Source: Paracoccaceae bacterium
GTDB taxonomy: Bacteria > Pseudomonadota > Alphaproteobacteria > Rhodobacterales > Rhodobacteraceae
Reading direction: 5' to 3'
NCBI GenBank assembly: GCA_023134935.1
Contig: JAGLUD010000189.1
Span: forward strand, 1-6,369
Length of the DNA: 6,369 nucleotides
How positions within the stretch are numbered: the first letter of the stretch is position 1; the number at the start of each line of letters is the position of its first letter. Shown here in pieces: positions 1-6,276 of the stretch. A program made the position numbers and the translations under genes. Below the pieces are notes generated by a model that saw only the letters and a program-made list of their open reading frames with translations, was not told the DNA's origin and did not search any database.

Positions 1-2308
1 CACCCACTGCGGCCCCGATTTGATCGATATTTTTCAATGTCACATCATGCTGGTCAAACGGGATTTCGATGCCTTCTTCGGCAAACCGACGGGCGATCGC
101 GAAGTTTATATCCGAATGTACCGTCAGGATTTTATTCACATCGCGGATAAACACACGCAATTCAAAATCCAGCGAGCTGGCGCCGAAATTCTTGAATATA
201 ACCGAGGGTGCCGGATATTTCAGCGCAACCGGATGATCAGTTGCGATCGACAGTAACACTTTTTTAACTTTTTCAGGATCGGTCCCGTAGGCCACCCCGA
301 TGGGTACTTTCACACGGCCCGATATGTCGGGCGAGGTCCAGTTCAAAACGCTGCCTGCAATCAGGTCCGAATTCGGAATAACAACCGCACAACGATCAAA
401 GGTGTCTACTAATGTCGCACGAACCGAGATCTTGCGCACGATCCCCTCGTGACCGCCAGCGATGATCCAGTCGCCCTCCTTAATGGGGCGCTCCACCAGC
501 AAAATGATACCTGACACAAAGTTCGAAACAACTGCCTGTAGTCCAAAACCAATGCCAACAGATAACGCACCAGCAACGATTGCGAGGCTCGATAAATCAA
601 GTCCTGTGGCCGATATCGCGGCTAATGCGGCAATGGTTACACCAGCGTATCCCACACCAGTCAGAACCGCCGACTTTCCGCCAATATCCATCTTTGTGCG
701 CGGTAATACAGTTTTGCGGATCGTCTTTTGCAACAACCGCGTGATCGTATAGCCAATTCCGAAAACCAGCACAAAAACCAGTAAATCCGTCAGCGAAAAG
801 CTGCTTTCGCCGATCGTGACACCGTCATTTAACCAACCCCATATCCCCCACAAATCGCTTGGTCGAGCGCCCCAGATTAGTGCAATCAACGGCAACGCAC
901 CGAGTGCTAGCAAGAAGCCGACGAACACGGGGATCAGGCGGGTTTGATCACGGCGCAGCTCGTGCCCTTCGCCTTCGATCCAATAGTTAAGAAATGTGCG
1001 AATAAGGTCGAACAGGACCAAGAGCGCGGCTAGCAGGCCAAGTGTGCCGATTGTTGGGAACACAAGGAATCGTGCCGCCGCAAAATACCCGATCGCAGCG
1101 AATATCGGTGCAGCGATCGCAAAGATCAGCAGTAACCGTGACAAGATGGCCGAGAATATGAATTCCGGCTTCTCAACTTCGTCGTTCGAGTTCAGATCAG
1201 CGTGCCAACCGGACTTGAATATCCCCGACAGTCGGTAAAACACGAATGCGGCGATGACAATTAAAGGGAAGCCCAGGACCGCTTGCGTCCCTGTTGAAAA
1301 CTCTCCTTGGGAGGAGACTGCCAACAGCAGTACCGAGGCCGCGTATACGATCCCTAGCAAGACGCTCATTCGGTAACCGGATCGGGCAATAACGTCGCCT
1401 TCGTTCTTTTTTGCCGTCCCAAACACGCTGTGACCCAGCCACGGTGCGGCAATCAGGGCCAAGGCGATTTGTGGCAACACATCCACAATTGCAGCGCCCC
1501 AGACGCCCGCCAATTCGGAGCTGTGGACGGCAAAGATAACCGCTGCCGCACCTGCGCTTGGAACAAGCAAACGCGCCAAATCGGCTAGCGAGGATTGCCA
1601 TAACGTAACATCACCACCAAGTGCTAACCCACGTTCAACCAAATCGGCAAACCCGCGTCGCACCCCAAGTAGCATCCACAAGCCCAGACCGGCGAACAAC
1701 AAGGCCAGCGGGGCCTTTTGCGCCAACGACGTCCGGCTTGCCTCTTGCGCGAAGGTGTCGCTCACTTCGCCGACCAAACGTGTGGCATAATGCGAAACGT
1801 CACCGAACGCTTTAGCCCAGAGCGTTGGATCAATGGGGGACGGTCCCAACTCTACTAAAGTCTCGGAAAAACGCGTGCGAATAATGGTGTCTAACTCACG
1901 TATGAGCCCGTCCGCGCGGCGATAGCCGGCCTGCGCCAACAACAACGGCACCGTTTCACGTACAATCTTGGCTTCAAGGTCCGCCCTGCGCGCCGCTATT
2001 TCCGTTGCCTCCGCGATCCCGTTTTCAGGTGGCAGTCCAAGAGCATCCAGTTCTGTGCGAAGGGGAACGATTTTACTTTGGGTAATAACTTCCAGCCCCA
2101 AAGCCTCGCCTCGTTGGGCTACTAGTTCAGCACGCAATGCCTCCAATGCGGACGTCGATGCAAGATTGGCTTCCAGAACTTCGTCGGCGCGGGTAGCCGT
2201 TGCAACCCATGCATTAACCATTTCGGTGTTGTCACTTTGGGCAAACCCTGCGGTTGCCATGAAAGTGGCGATCAGAGTGGACTGTAAAGCAACAAGCAGA
2301 AATCTCAT
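1..2308 (-). CDS. Mechanosensitive ion channel family protein, DUF3772 plus MscS domain (C-terminus cut by window edge)
   Basis: An open frame of 769 codons runs from the ATG at 2308 to the window edge with no stop. Residues 1-23 look like a signal peptide (hydrophobic core, probable cleavage GFA|Q). Residues 24 to about 195 are a helical, charged periplasmic region of the DUF3772 type. Roughly ten hydrophobic segments follow between about 198 and 605. The diagnostic MscS pore helix is present at about 579-609 (GALSVGIGFGLQ, then SNFVSGIILLVERPI), followed by the beta domain GDWI at 613-616 and the C-terminal alpha/beta domain with IPNSDL (645-650) and EIPF (748-751). The family forms inner-membrane channels that open under membrane tension and release solutes on hypo-osmotic shock; a role here is inferred from homology. 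Only a short tail should be missing. The gene starts 12 bases after cysK, and its Shine-Dalgarno overlaps the cysK stop, so it is probably the last or a late gene of the trgA-cysK unit. Confidence 0.93.
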   Translation of the reverse strand, partial: MRFLLVALQSTLIATFMATAGFAQSDNTEMVNAWVATATRADEVLEANLASTSALEALRAELVAQRGEALGLEVITQSKIVPLRTELDALGLPPENGIAEATEIAARRADLEAKIVRETVPLLLAQAGYRRADGLIRELDTIIRTRFSETLVELGPSPIDPTLWAKAFGDVSHYATRLVGEVSDTFAQEASRTSLAQKAPLALLFAGLGLWMLLGVRRGFADLVERGLALGGDVTLWQSSLADLARLLVPSAGAAAVIFAVHSSELAGVWGAAIVDVLPQIALALIAAPWLGHSVFGTAKKNEGDVIARSGYRMSVLLGIVYAASVLLLAVSSQGEFSTGTQAVLGFPLIVIAAFVFYRLSGIFKSGWHADLNSNDEVEKPEFIFSAILSRLLLIFAIAAPIFAAIGYFAAARFLVFPTIGTLGLLAALLVLFDLIRTFLNYWIEGEGHELRRDQTRLIPVFVGFLLALGALPLIALIWGARPSDLWGIWGWLNDGVTIGESSFSLTDLLVFVLVFGIGYTITRLLQKTIRKTVLPRTKMDIGGKSAVLTGVGYAGVTIAALAAISATGLDLSSLAIVAGALSVGIGFGLQAVVSNFVSGIILLVERPIKEGDWIIAGGHEGIVRKISVRATLVDTFDRCAVVIPNSDLIAGSVLNWTSPDISGRVKVPIGVAYGTDPEKVKKVLLSIATDHPVALKYPAPSVIFKNFGASSLDFELRVFIRDVNKILTVHSDINFAIARRFAEEGIEIPFDQHDVTLKNIDQIGAAVG

Positions 2309-2316
2309 CTGGTTAA

Positions 2317-2322
2317 CCCTTT
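2317..2322 (-). promoter_or_regulatory. Ribosome binding site of the channel gene, overlapping the cysK stop codon
   Basis: On the minus strand AAAGGG lies 8 bases before the ATG at 2308. Its first two bases are also the last two of the cysK TAA stop at 2321-2323. This supports the 2308 start and suggests translational coupling between cysK and the channel gene. Confidence 0.65.
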
Positions 2323-3355
2323 ATTCACTAACATCCGGCATCGCTGCAGCTTTGGCATCCAGCCAATGTGGTACAGGCAATCCTTTTTCACGTAAGAACA
2401 CCGGATTAAACAGTTTCGACTGATATCGTGTACCATAATCCGCCAGCACCGTCACAATCGTATTACCTGGCCCCATGTCCTTCGCCATCCGCATTGCACC
2501 CGCGACATTGATACCGGATGACCCACCAAGGCACAGGCCCTCGTCTGCCAGCATATCGAACACTACGGGCAACGCTTCGCTATCAGGAATGTTGTATGAA
2601 AAATCGACAGACAATCCTTCAAGGTTTGCAGTGATCCGGCCCTGCCCGATCCCCTCCATTATCGAAGAACCTTCGCCCTTTAACGTGCCATTTATATAGT
2701 AATTATGAAGTGCCGCGCCGTCAGGATCAGCTAGCCCGATTTTGATGTCCTTGTTGCGCTCATGCAGGCCCATCGCGACGCCTGCAAGCGTGCCACCGGA
2801 CCCGACCGCACAAATGAAGCCGTCAATCTTGCCGTCCGTTTGCTCAAAAATCTCGGGGGCTGTCGTGTCGATATGTGCTTGGCGGTTCGCAACATTGTCA
2901 AACTGGTTGGCCCAGATGACACCGTTCGAGTTGCTCACGGCCAGTGCTTTCGCCAGCCGTTCAGAATACCGTACAAAGTTGTTGGGGTTGGAATAAGGTG
3001 CCGCTGGAACTTCGACCAAATGCGCGCCCGCCAGCCGGATCATGTCCTTCTTTTCCTGACTTTGTGTCTCGGGGATGACAATAACCGTCTTGAAGCCCAT
3101 CGCGGCGCCGACCAGCGCCAAACCGATGCCAGTATTTCCGGCAGTCCCCTCGACAATCGTGCCGCCGGGTTTCAGATCACCCTTGGCAACGGAATCGCGA
3201 ATAATACCCAACGCGGCCCGATCCTTAACCGATTGCCCGGGATTCATGAATTCCGCTTTGCCGTAAATCTCGCAACCTGACAGCGCCGAGGCCTTATTTA
3301 GACGTATCAGCGGTGTGTTACCAACTGCATGGGGCAAATCTGTGTAGCGGTTCAT
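2321..3355 (-). CDS. cysK: Cysteine synthase A (O-acetylserine sulfhydrylase), PLP-dependent
   Basis: A 344-residue fold-type II PLP enzyme expected to make cysteine from O-acetylserine and sulfide in the cytoplasm. Visible motifs are the N-terminal VGNTPLIRL (11-19), the PLP-lysine motif NPGQSVKDR with K44 as Schiff-base lysine, the substrate loop TAGNTG (71-76), the phosphate-binding GSGGT (185-189), and GGSSGIN (277-283) contacting the pyridine ring. The C-terminal DYGTRYQSK (306-314) is typical of the cysteine synthase/CBS family. A longer frame begins at 3415, but the start at 3355 is preferred because AAGGA sits 6 bases upstream and homologues begin near this point. The protein is about 20 residues longer than E. 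coli CysK (323), mainly at the C-terminus. The loop has TAGNTG and GSGGT where E. coli-type enzymes have TSGNTG and GTGGT. It lies 84 bases after trgA and 12 bases before the channel gene. Sulfide-using CysK and its neighbour TrgA have both been linked to tellurite resistance in Rhodobacter sphaeroides. A specialised sulfhydrylase or cystathionine synthase activity cannot be excluded. Confidence 0.93.
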   Translation of the reverse strand: MNRYTDLPHAVGNTPLIRLNKASALSGCEIYGKAEFMNPGQSVKDRAALGIIRDSVAKGDLKPGGTIVEGTAGNTGIGLALVGAAMGFKTVIVIPETQSQEKKDMIRLAGAHLVEVPAAPYSNPNNFVRYSERLAKALAVSNSNGVIWANQFDNVANRQAHIDTTAPEIFEQTDGKIDGFICAVGSGGTLAGVAMGLHERNKDIKIGLADPDGAALHNYYINGTLKGEGSSIMEGIGQGRITANLEGLSVDFSYNIPDSEALPVVFDMLADEGLCLGGSSGINVAGAMRMAKDMGPGNTIVTVLADYGTRYQSKLFNPVFLREKGLPVPHWLDAKAAAMPDVSE

Positions 3356-3361
3356 TGTCGA

Positions 3362-3366
3362 TCCTT
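3362..3366 (-). promoter_or_regulatory. Ribosome binding site that fixes the cysK start
   Basis: AAGGA on the minus strand lies 6 bases before the ATG at 3355. This favours that start over the upstream in-frame ATG at 3415, whose extra 20 residues (MFRSGLINKS...) do not resemble the family N-terminus. Confidence 0.7.
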
Positions 3367-3439
3367 CGATATTACTCTGCCAGACAGATTTATTGATCAA
3401 ACCGGATCGAAACAAGACCTAAACCCTGTGGAAATCACT

Positions 3440-3883
3440 TCAACTCCAGCGGGTGTCTGCTGTTTTTGTCATTTTTCCGGTAATAGCCGCTAAAACGACC
3501 ATCGTACCAATAATGGGGGCGTTCAGCGCCATCTGTCCATATTTAATCATACTGCTAGGAATAACCAACAGCGCAGTCATCGGTTGATAGTACGCATTAT
3601 CCTTGATGCCCCCGATCATATCTTCCAGCGCGTACAGGAAAATCACCCAGACAAACATCGCAATTCCGGCTTTCAAGCCCGAGATCATACCGGAACCTTC
3701 GTCTTCTCTAATCCTTTTGCCCAGCCCCCGCCATCCGACGAACAGCCCCATGAATACCGCCGCACTAGTCAACCCGACTGAGCGTCGAGCCGCATCCGGG
3801 TAAACATTCACCACGACCAGCACCACGATGAAGCCCGATATGGCCAGCATAATTGATGCAACCAGTTTAGCAGCTGTTGGCAT
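3440..3883 (-). CDS. trgA: TrgA family membrane protein (tellurite-resistance associated)
   Basis: A 147-residue integral membrane protein beginning MPTAAKLVAS, the characteristic opening of the TrgA family of Rhodobacteraceae. Hydrophobic segments are seen at about 5-26, 36-52, 70-89 and 119-136, with a further semi-hydrophobic stretch at 102-117. The conserved GWRGLGKR motif (50-57) follows the second segment. The length matches the family (about 145-150). TrgA was described in Rhodobacter sphaeroides as part of a locus (trgA, trgB, cysK) contributing to high-level tellurite resistance; its molecular activity is not established. The start is supported by GGGAG about 7 bases upstream. cysK follows after 84 bases, reproducing the Rhodobacter pairing, but no trgB (Nudix-type) gene lies between them. 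The 96-base gap upstream suggests trgA may have its own promoter. Confidence 0.85.
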   Translation of the reverse strand: MPTAAKLVASIMLAISGFIVVLVVVNVYPDAARRSVGLTSAAVFMGLFVGWRGLGKRIREDEGSGMISGLKAGIAMFVWVIFLYALEDMIGGIKDNAYYQPMTALLVIPSSMIKYGQMALNAPIIGTMVVLAAITGKMTKTADTRWS

Positions 3884-3908
3884 GACGTCTCTCCCGTTGT
3901 ACGTGTTT

Positions 3909-3921
3909 TTTACAGGGTAAA
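3909..3921. repeat. Short inverted repeat upstream of trgA
   Basis: TTTAC-AGG-GTAAA is a perfect 5-bp inverted repeat with a 3-base centre, located 26 bases before the trgA ATG. Its position near the expected promoter or leader of trgA makes an operator conceivable, but a repeat this short can arise by chance. No regulator is recognised. Confidence 0.3.
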
Positions 3922-3948
3922 CTCGGCGGGGCAGGAATCAAGCGAAAA

Positions 3949-3967
3949 CGTTAATTGTTCGTTAATT
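3949..3967. repeat. Tandem 8-bp direct repeat, 11-bp period, upstream of trgA
   Basis: CGTTAATT occurs at 3949-3956 and again at 3960-3967, separated by GTT. The 11-base period places both copies on about the same face of the DNA helix. They lie in the AT-rich part of the aminotransferase-trgA spacer, about 65-85 bases before the trgA start, where an activator site would be expected. On the minus strand a weak -35-like TTGATT (3936-3941) follows, without a convincing -10 element. Confidence 0.35.
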
Positions 3968-3979
3968 AGGACGAGCATC

Positions 3980-5206
3980 TCACAGTATTTGATCCAGCGC
4001 TTTCATCAATTTTTCAACTTCTTGCGTGTTGGTATAGTGCACAAAACTAAGCCGCAGCACGCCGTGTGACGGATCAATGCCAAGCCCTTTCATCAAACGC
4101 ACAGCATAGAAATCGCCGCCGCCTGCCATAATGCCGTGCGCGCCCAATTCGCGCGCAACACCTTCGCCAGCAGATTTCAGGCCGATCGCCACGGTAGGAA
4201 CACGGTCCTCTGCCTTGTCCGCCCCGATCAGGCGAACATCGTTTCGGGCACGCAAGTACTCCAACAGCGGTGCCAGCAGCTCGGTCTCATGCGTCGTTTG
4301 TAACGTCAACGTCGCACGCGCTTTTTCGGCCAGTGATACGTTTGCGCTAAAATGATGGTCATGCAGTGCCTCGATATAATCCACCATCCCGGCACAAGCC
4401 GCGATCTGCGCATGATCCGGCCCCGCTGGTGTAAAGCGTTTGTAAGGCGAATCCGCATTAAAATAGTGTCCCTGATTAGGGAGCCGCATTGCCAGATCAG
4501 CCTCCACATACATAATGCCCTGATGCGGACCGTAGGTCTTGTAGGCCGAGAACAAATAGATATCCGCCCCTAACGCCTTGATGTCAGGCAATCCGTGCGG
4601 CGCAAAACTGACACCATCGACGCAAGTGACGGCCCCCGCAGCCTTCACCATCGCACAGATTTCTGCCACAGGATTGATTTGCCCGACGATGTTCGAGACA
4701 TGCGGGAAAGTCACTAGCTTCACCTTGTCATCCAGCAAGTTCGCCAAATCCGTTAGGTCAAGGAAACCCGTGTCTTTGTCCACTTCCCATTCGCGCACCT
4801 CGATACCGCTCTCGGCCAACCGTCGCCACGGGCCAGAGTTGGCCTCGTGATCCTGATTGGTCACGATTATCGCATCGCCCGTCGACAGCATCTGCCGAAA
4901 CGCCTGCGCCAATACGTACGTGTTCTGTGTTGTCGATGGGCCAAAGCTAAGATCATTCGCTGGAATGTTCAGGACACCCGACAAGCGCAACCGCGCCTCG
5001 TCCATTTCTTCGCCTGCCAGACGGGAGGCCTCGTAAGGGGCATAAGGTTGAACTTTACGTTGCGTGTAGTATCGGTTCAATCGATCAATCACAAATTTGC
5101 TGGTGTACGATCCGCCCGCATTCTCAAAAAACGCCTGCCATTGCAGCGTTGGCTCTTGGAAGGCGGGAAACTGGCTGCGTACGAAGTCGATATCCATCTT
5201 GGTCAT
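3980..5206 (-). CDS. Aminotransferase class V, cysteine desulfurase-like protein lacking the catalytic cysteine
   Basis: A 408-residue fold-type I PLP enzyme of the SufS/NifS-related class V family. Visible features are FENAGG (27-32, the substrate-side N-terminal motif), STTQN (91-95, phosphate contact), H120 in NQDHEAN (PLP stacking), D197 in CVDGVS and H204 in APHG (pyridine-ring contacts), the Schiff-base lysine K223 in SAYKTYGPHQG, and a probable carboxylate-binding R385 in VLRLSF. SufS and IscS carry a catalytic Cys in a C-terminal loop; the equivalent stretch here (about 355-372, with AGGGDFYAVR) has none, and the only cysteines (184, 195, 271) lie elsewhere. This fits the group annotated as the VC1184 subfamily of cysteine desulfurase-like proteins, whose reaction is unknown. 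Desulfurase activity is therefore doubtful; a transaminase, lyase, epimerase or kynureninase-like role is possible. The start at 5206 is supported by AGGGGA 6 bases upstream. It lies 75 bases after acuI, behind a strong hairpin. Confidence 0.9.
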   Translation of the reverse strand: MTKMDIDFVRSQFPAFQEPTLQWQAFFENAGGSYTSKFVIDRLNRYYTQRKVQPYAPYEASRLAGEEMDEARLRLSGVLNIPANDLSFGPSTTQNTYVLAQAFRQMLSTGDAIIVTNQDHEANSGPWRRLAESGIEVREWEVDKDTGFLDLTDLANLLDDKVKLVTFPHVSNIVGQINPVAEICAMVKAAGAVTCVDGVSFAPHGLPDIKALGADIYLFSAYKTYGPHQGIMYVEADLAMRLPNQGHYFNADSPYKRFTPAGPDHAQIAACAGMVDYIEALHDHHFSANVSLAEKARATLTLQTTHETELLAPLLEYLRARNDVRLIGADKAEDRVPTVAIGLKSAGEGVARELGAHGIMAGGGDFYAVRLMKGLGIDPSHGVLRLSFVHYTNTQEVEKLMKALDQIL

Positions 5207-5218
5207 GAGGTGTCCCCT

Positions 5219-5254
5219 AAGAAAAGTCCCGCCCGCTAGTTAAAGCGGGCGGGA
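5219..5254 (-). terminator. GC-rich hairpin with T-rich tail after acuI (terminator or attenuator)
   Basis: The arms TCCCGCCCGCT (5227-5237) and AGCGGGCGGGA (5244-5254) are perfectly complementary over 11 bp, with a 6-base loop. On the minus strand the stem is followed by CTTTTCTT, giving the form of a Rho-independent terminator for acuI. It is directional: the other strand has no T-run after the stem. The tail is imperfect, so read-through is plausible. It ends only 20 bases before the downstream start codon. Confidence 0.75.
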
Positions 5255-5255
5255 A

Positions 5256-5285
5256 ACTATCAGTTTATATATGCAAGGAGGTCAA
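5256..5285 (-). promoter_or_regulatory. Candidate sigma70-type promoter for the aminotransferase gene, overlapping the acuI stop
   Basis: On the minus strand TTGACC (5280-5285) matches the -35 consensus in 5 of 6 positions. After 18 bases comes GATAGT (5256-5261), matching the -10 consensus in 4 of 6. The predicted start point (about 5249) falls inside the first arm of the hairpin. The TGA of the -35 box is the acuI stop codon, so coincidence is a real possibility. Confidence 0.25.
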
Positions 5286-6274
5286 GCGTTTACGTCTACA
5301 ACGATGCGGCCTTTAACCTGCCCCTTAAGAATGTCTTTACCCAAAGAAGGCAGATCATTCAGTGTCGCTGGCTGAATCATATTCTCCAGCTTATCCATTG
5401 GCAGATCGGTCCCAATCCGCTGCCACGCCCGCACACGGTTGTCATAAGGCTGCATCACACTGTCGATCCCCAACAGGTTCACCGCGCGCAGCAAAAACGG
5501 GATCACTGTGGCAGGCAAACCCATGCCGCCCGCCAAACCAACTGCCGCAACCGAAGCACCGTATTTCATCTGACCCAAAACCCGCGCCAGCATATCGCCA
5601 CCAACGGCATCGATACAGCCAGCCCAGCTTTCGCTTTCAAGTGGACGTTTAGTGGTTTCGTTAATCTCTTCACGCGCCACGATCTGTGTTGCGCCCAAAG
5701 ATTTCAGGTAATCCGCAGCCTCAGGTCGACCAGTAACGGCCGCAACTTCATAACCAAGGTTCGCCAAAATCGCTGTCGCAACCGAGCCAACACCACCAGC
5801 CGCACCGGTCACCAAAACCGGACCGTGGTTCTTTTCCAAACCATGATCCTCAAGCGCCATAACGGCCAGCATTGCTGTGAAACCTGCTGTACCAACCGCC
5901 ATAGCCTGACGCGTTGTTAAACCATCTGGCAGCGGCACTAGCCAATCGGCCTTGACCGAAGCTTTCTGGGAATATCCACCCCAATGCGCTTCACCCACGC
6001 GCCAGCCAGTTAGCACAACCTTGTCGCCAGCCTTGTAACGTGGGTCCTCCGAACTCTCGACCGTTCCGGCAAAATCGATCCCGGGTACGTGCGGATAGTT
6101 TCGCACCAAGCCGCCACCCGGGCCAATGCACAGACCATCCTTATAGTTCACACAGGAATACTCGACCGCAACGATCACATCACCATGCGGTAGATCGCTG
6201 ATTTCCAGCTGTTGTACGGAAGCCGAGGTTTTACCCTCGTCGTTCTTCTCGACTACTAAAGCATTAAAACCCAT
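5282..6274 (-). CDS. acuI: Acrylyl-CoA reductase (NADPH), AcuI/YhdH family MDR oxidoreductase
   Basis: A 330-residue zinc-independent medium-chain dehydrogenase/reductase, full length for the AcuI/YhdH family. It is expected to reduce acrylyl-CoA to propionyl-CoA with NADPH, detoxifying acrylate derivatives from DMSP cleavage and acting in 3-hydroxypropionate/propionate routes. Visible motifs are VNYKDGL (42-48), HVPGIDFAGTV (62-72), the family-typical GWRVGEAHWGG (90-100), VGTAGFTAM (127-135), the Rossmann nucleotide loop VTGAAGGVGSVA (155-166) with TGR (181-183) after strand 2 suited to NADPH, GLAGGM (246-251), GIDSVM (269-274) and the terminal KGRIVV (321-326). The start is supported by GGGGAG 8 bases upstream, inside the end of the preceding gene, which stops only 2 bases before this ATG. 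The upstream neighbour appears to be an acyl-CoA dehydrogenase, consistent with CoA-thioester metabolism. No acuR or DMSP lyase gene is in the window, so a DMSP link is inference. Confidence 0.9.
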   Translation of the reverse strand: MGFNALVVEKNDEGKTSASVQQLEISDLPHGDVIVAVEYSCVNYKDGLCIGPGGGLVRNYPHVPGIDFAGTVESSEDPRYKAGDKVVLTGWRVGEAHWGGYSQKASVKADWLVPLPDGLTTRQAMAVGTAGFTAMLAVMALEDHGLEKNHGPVLVTGAAGGVGSVATAILANLGYEVAAVTGRPEAADYLKSLGATQIVAREEINETTKRPLESESWAGCIDAVGGDMLARVLGQMKYGASVAAVGLAGGMGLPATVIPFLLRAVNLLGIDSVMQPYDNRVRAWQRIGTDLPMDKLENMIQPATLNDLPSLGKDILKGQVKGRIVVDVNA

Positions 6275-6276
6275 TT

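Noticed and set aside
93..1120. GCGATCGC octamer palindromes at 93-100 and 1113-1120
   Set aside because: Two copies inside a GC-moderate coding region are explained by codon use (Ala/Ile/Asp/Arg); there is no clustering like the HIP1 repeats of cyanobacteria.
1197..1601. Minus-strand open frame of 134 codons within the channel gene
   Set aside because: It is out of frame with the continuous 769-codon channel reading frame, is Arg/Gly/Cys-rich and has no family resemblance.
1968..2423. Plus-strand open frame of 151 codons
   Set aside because: It lies antisense over the start of the channel gene and the end of cysK, resembles no known family, and both opposite genes have strong motifs and ribosome sites.
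2762..3280. Plus-strand open frame of 172 codons
   Set aside because: It is antisense to the motif-rich core of cysK and has low-complexity, unrecognisable protein content; it is a shadow of the real gene's codon bias.
3371..3400. Possible cysK promoter, TTGATC-N18-AGTAAT on the minus strand, including the palindrome TTGATCAA
   Set aside because: The implied start point would fall within the cysK ribosome binding site, leaving no usable leader. TTGATCAA also lacks the 4-base centre of an FNR-type site.
3356..3439. A missing trgB remnant between trgA and cysK
   Set aside because: The 84-base gap is too short and contains no open frame or Nudix-like residues; it reads as a simple intercistronic spacer.
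3980..5206. Naming the class V enzyme as sufS or iscS
   Set aside because: The catalytic cysteine loop is missing and no Suf or Isc assembly genes are nearby, so a specific symbol would mislead.
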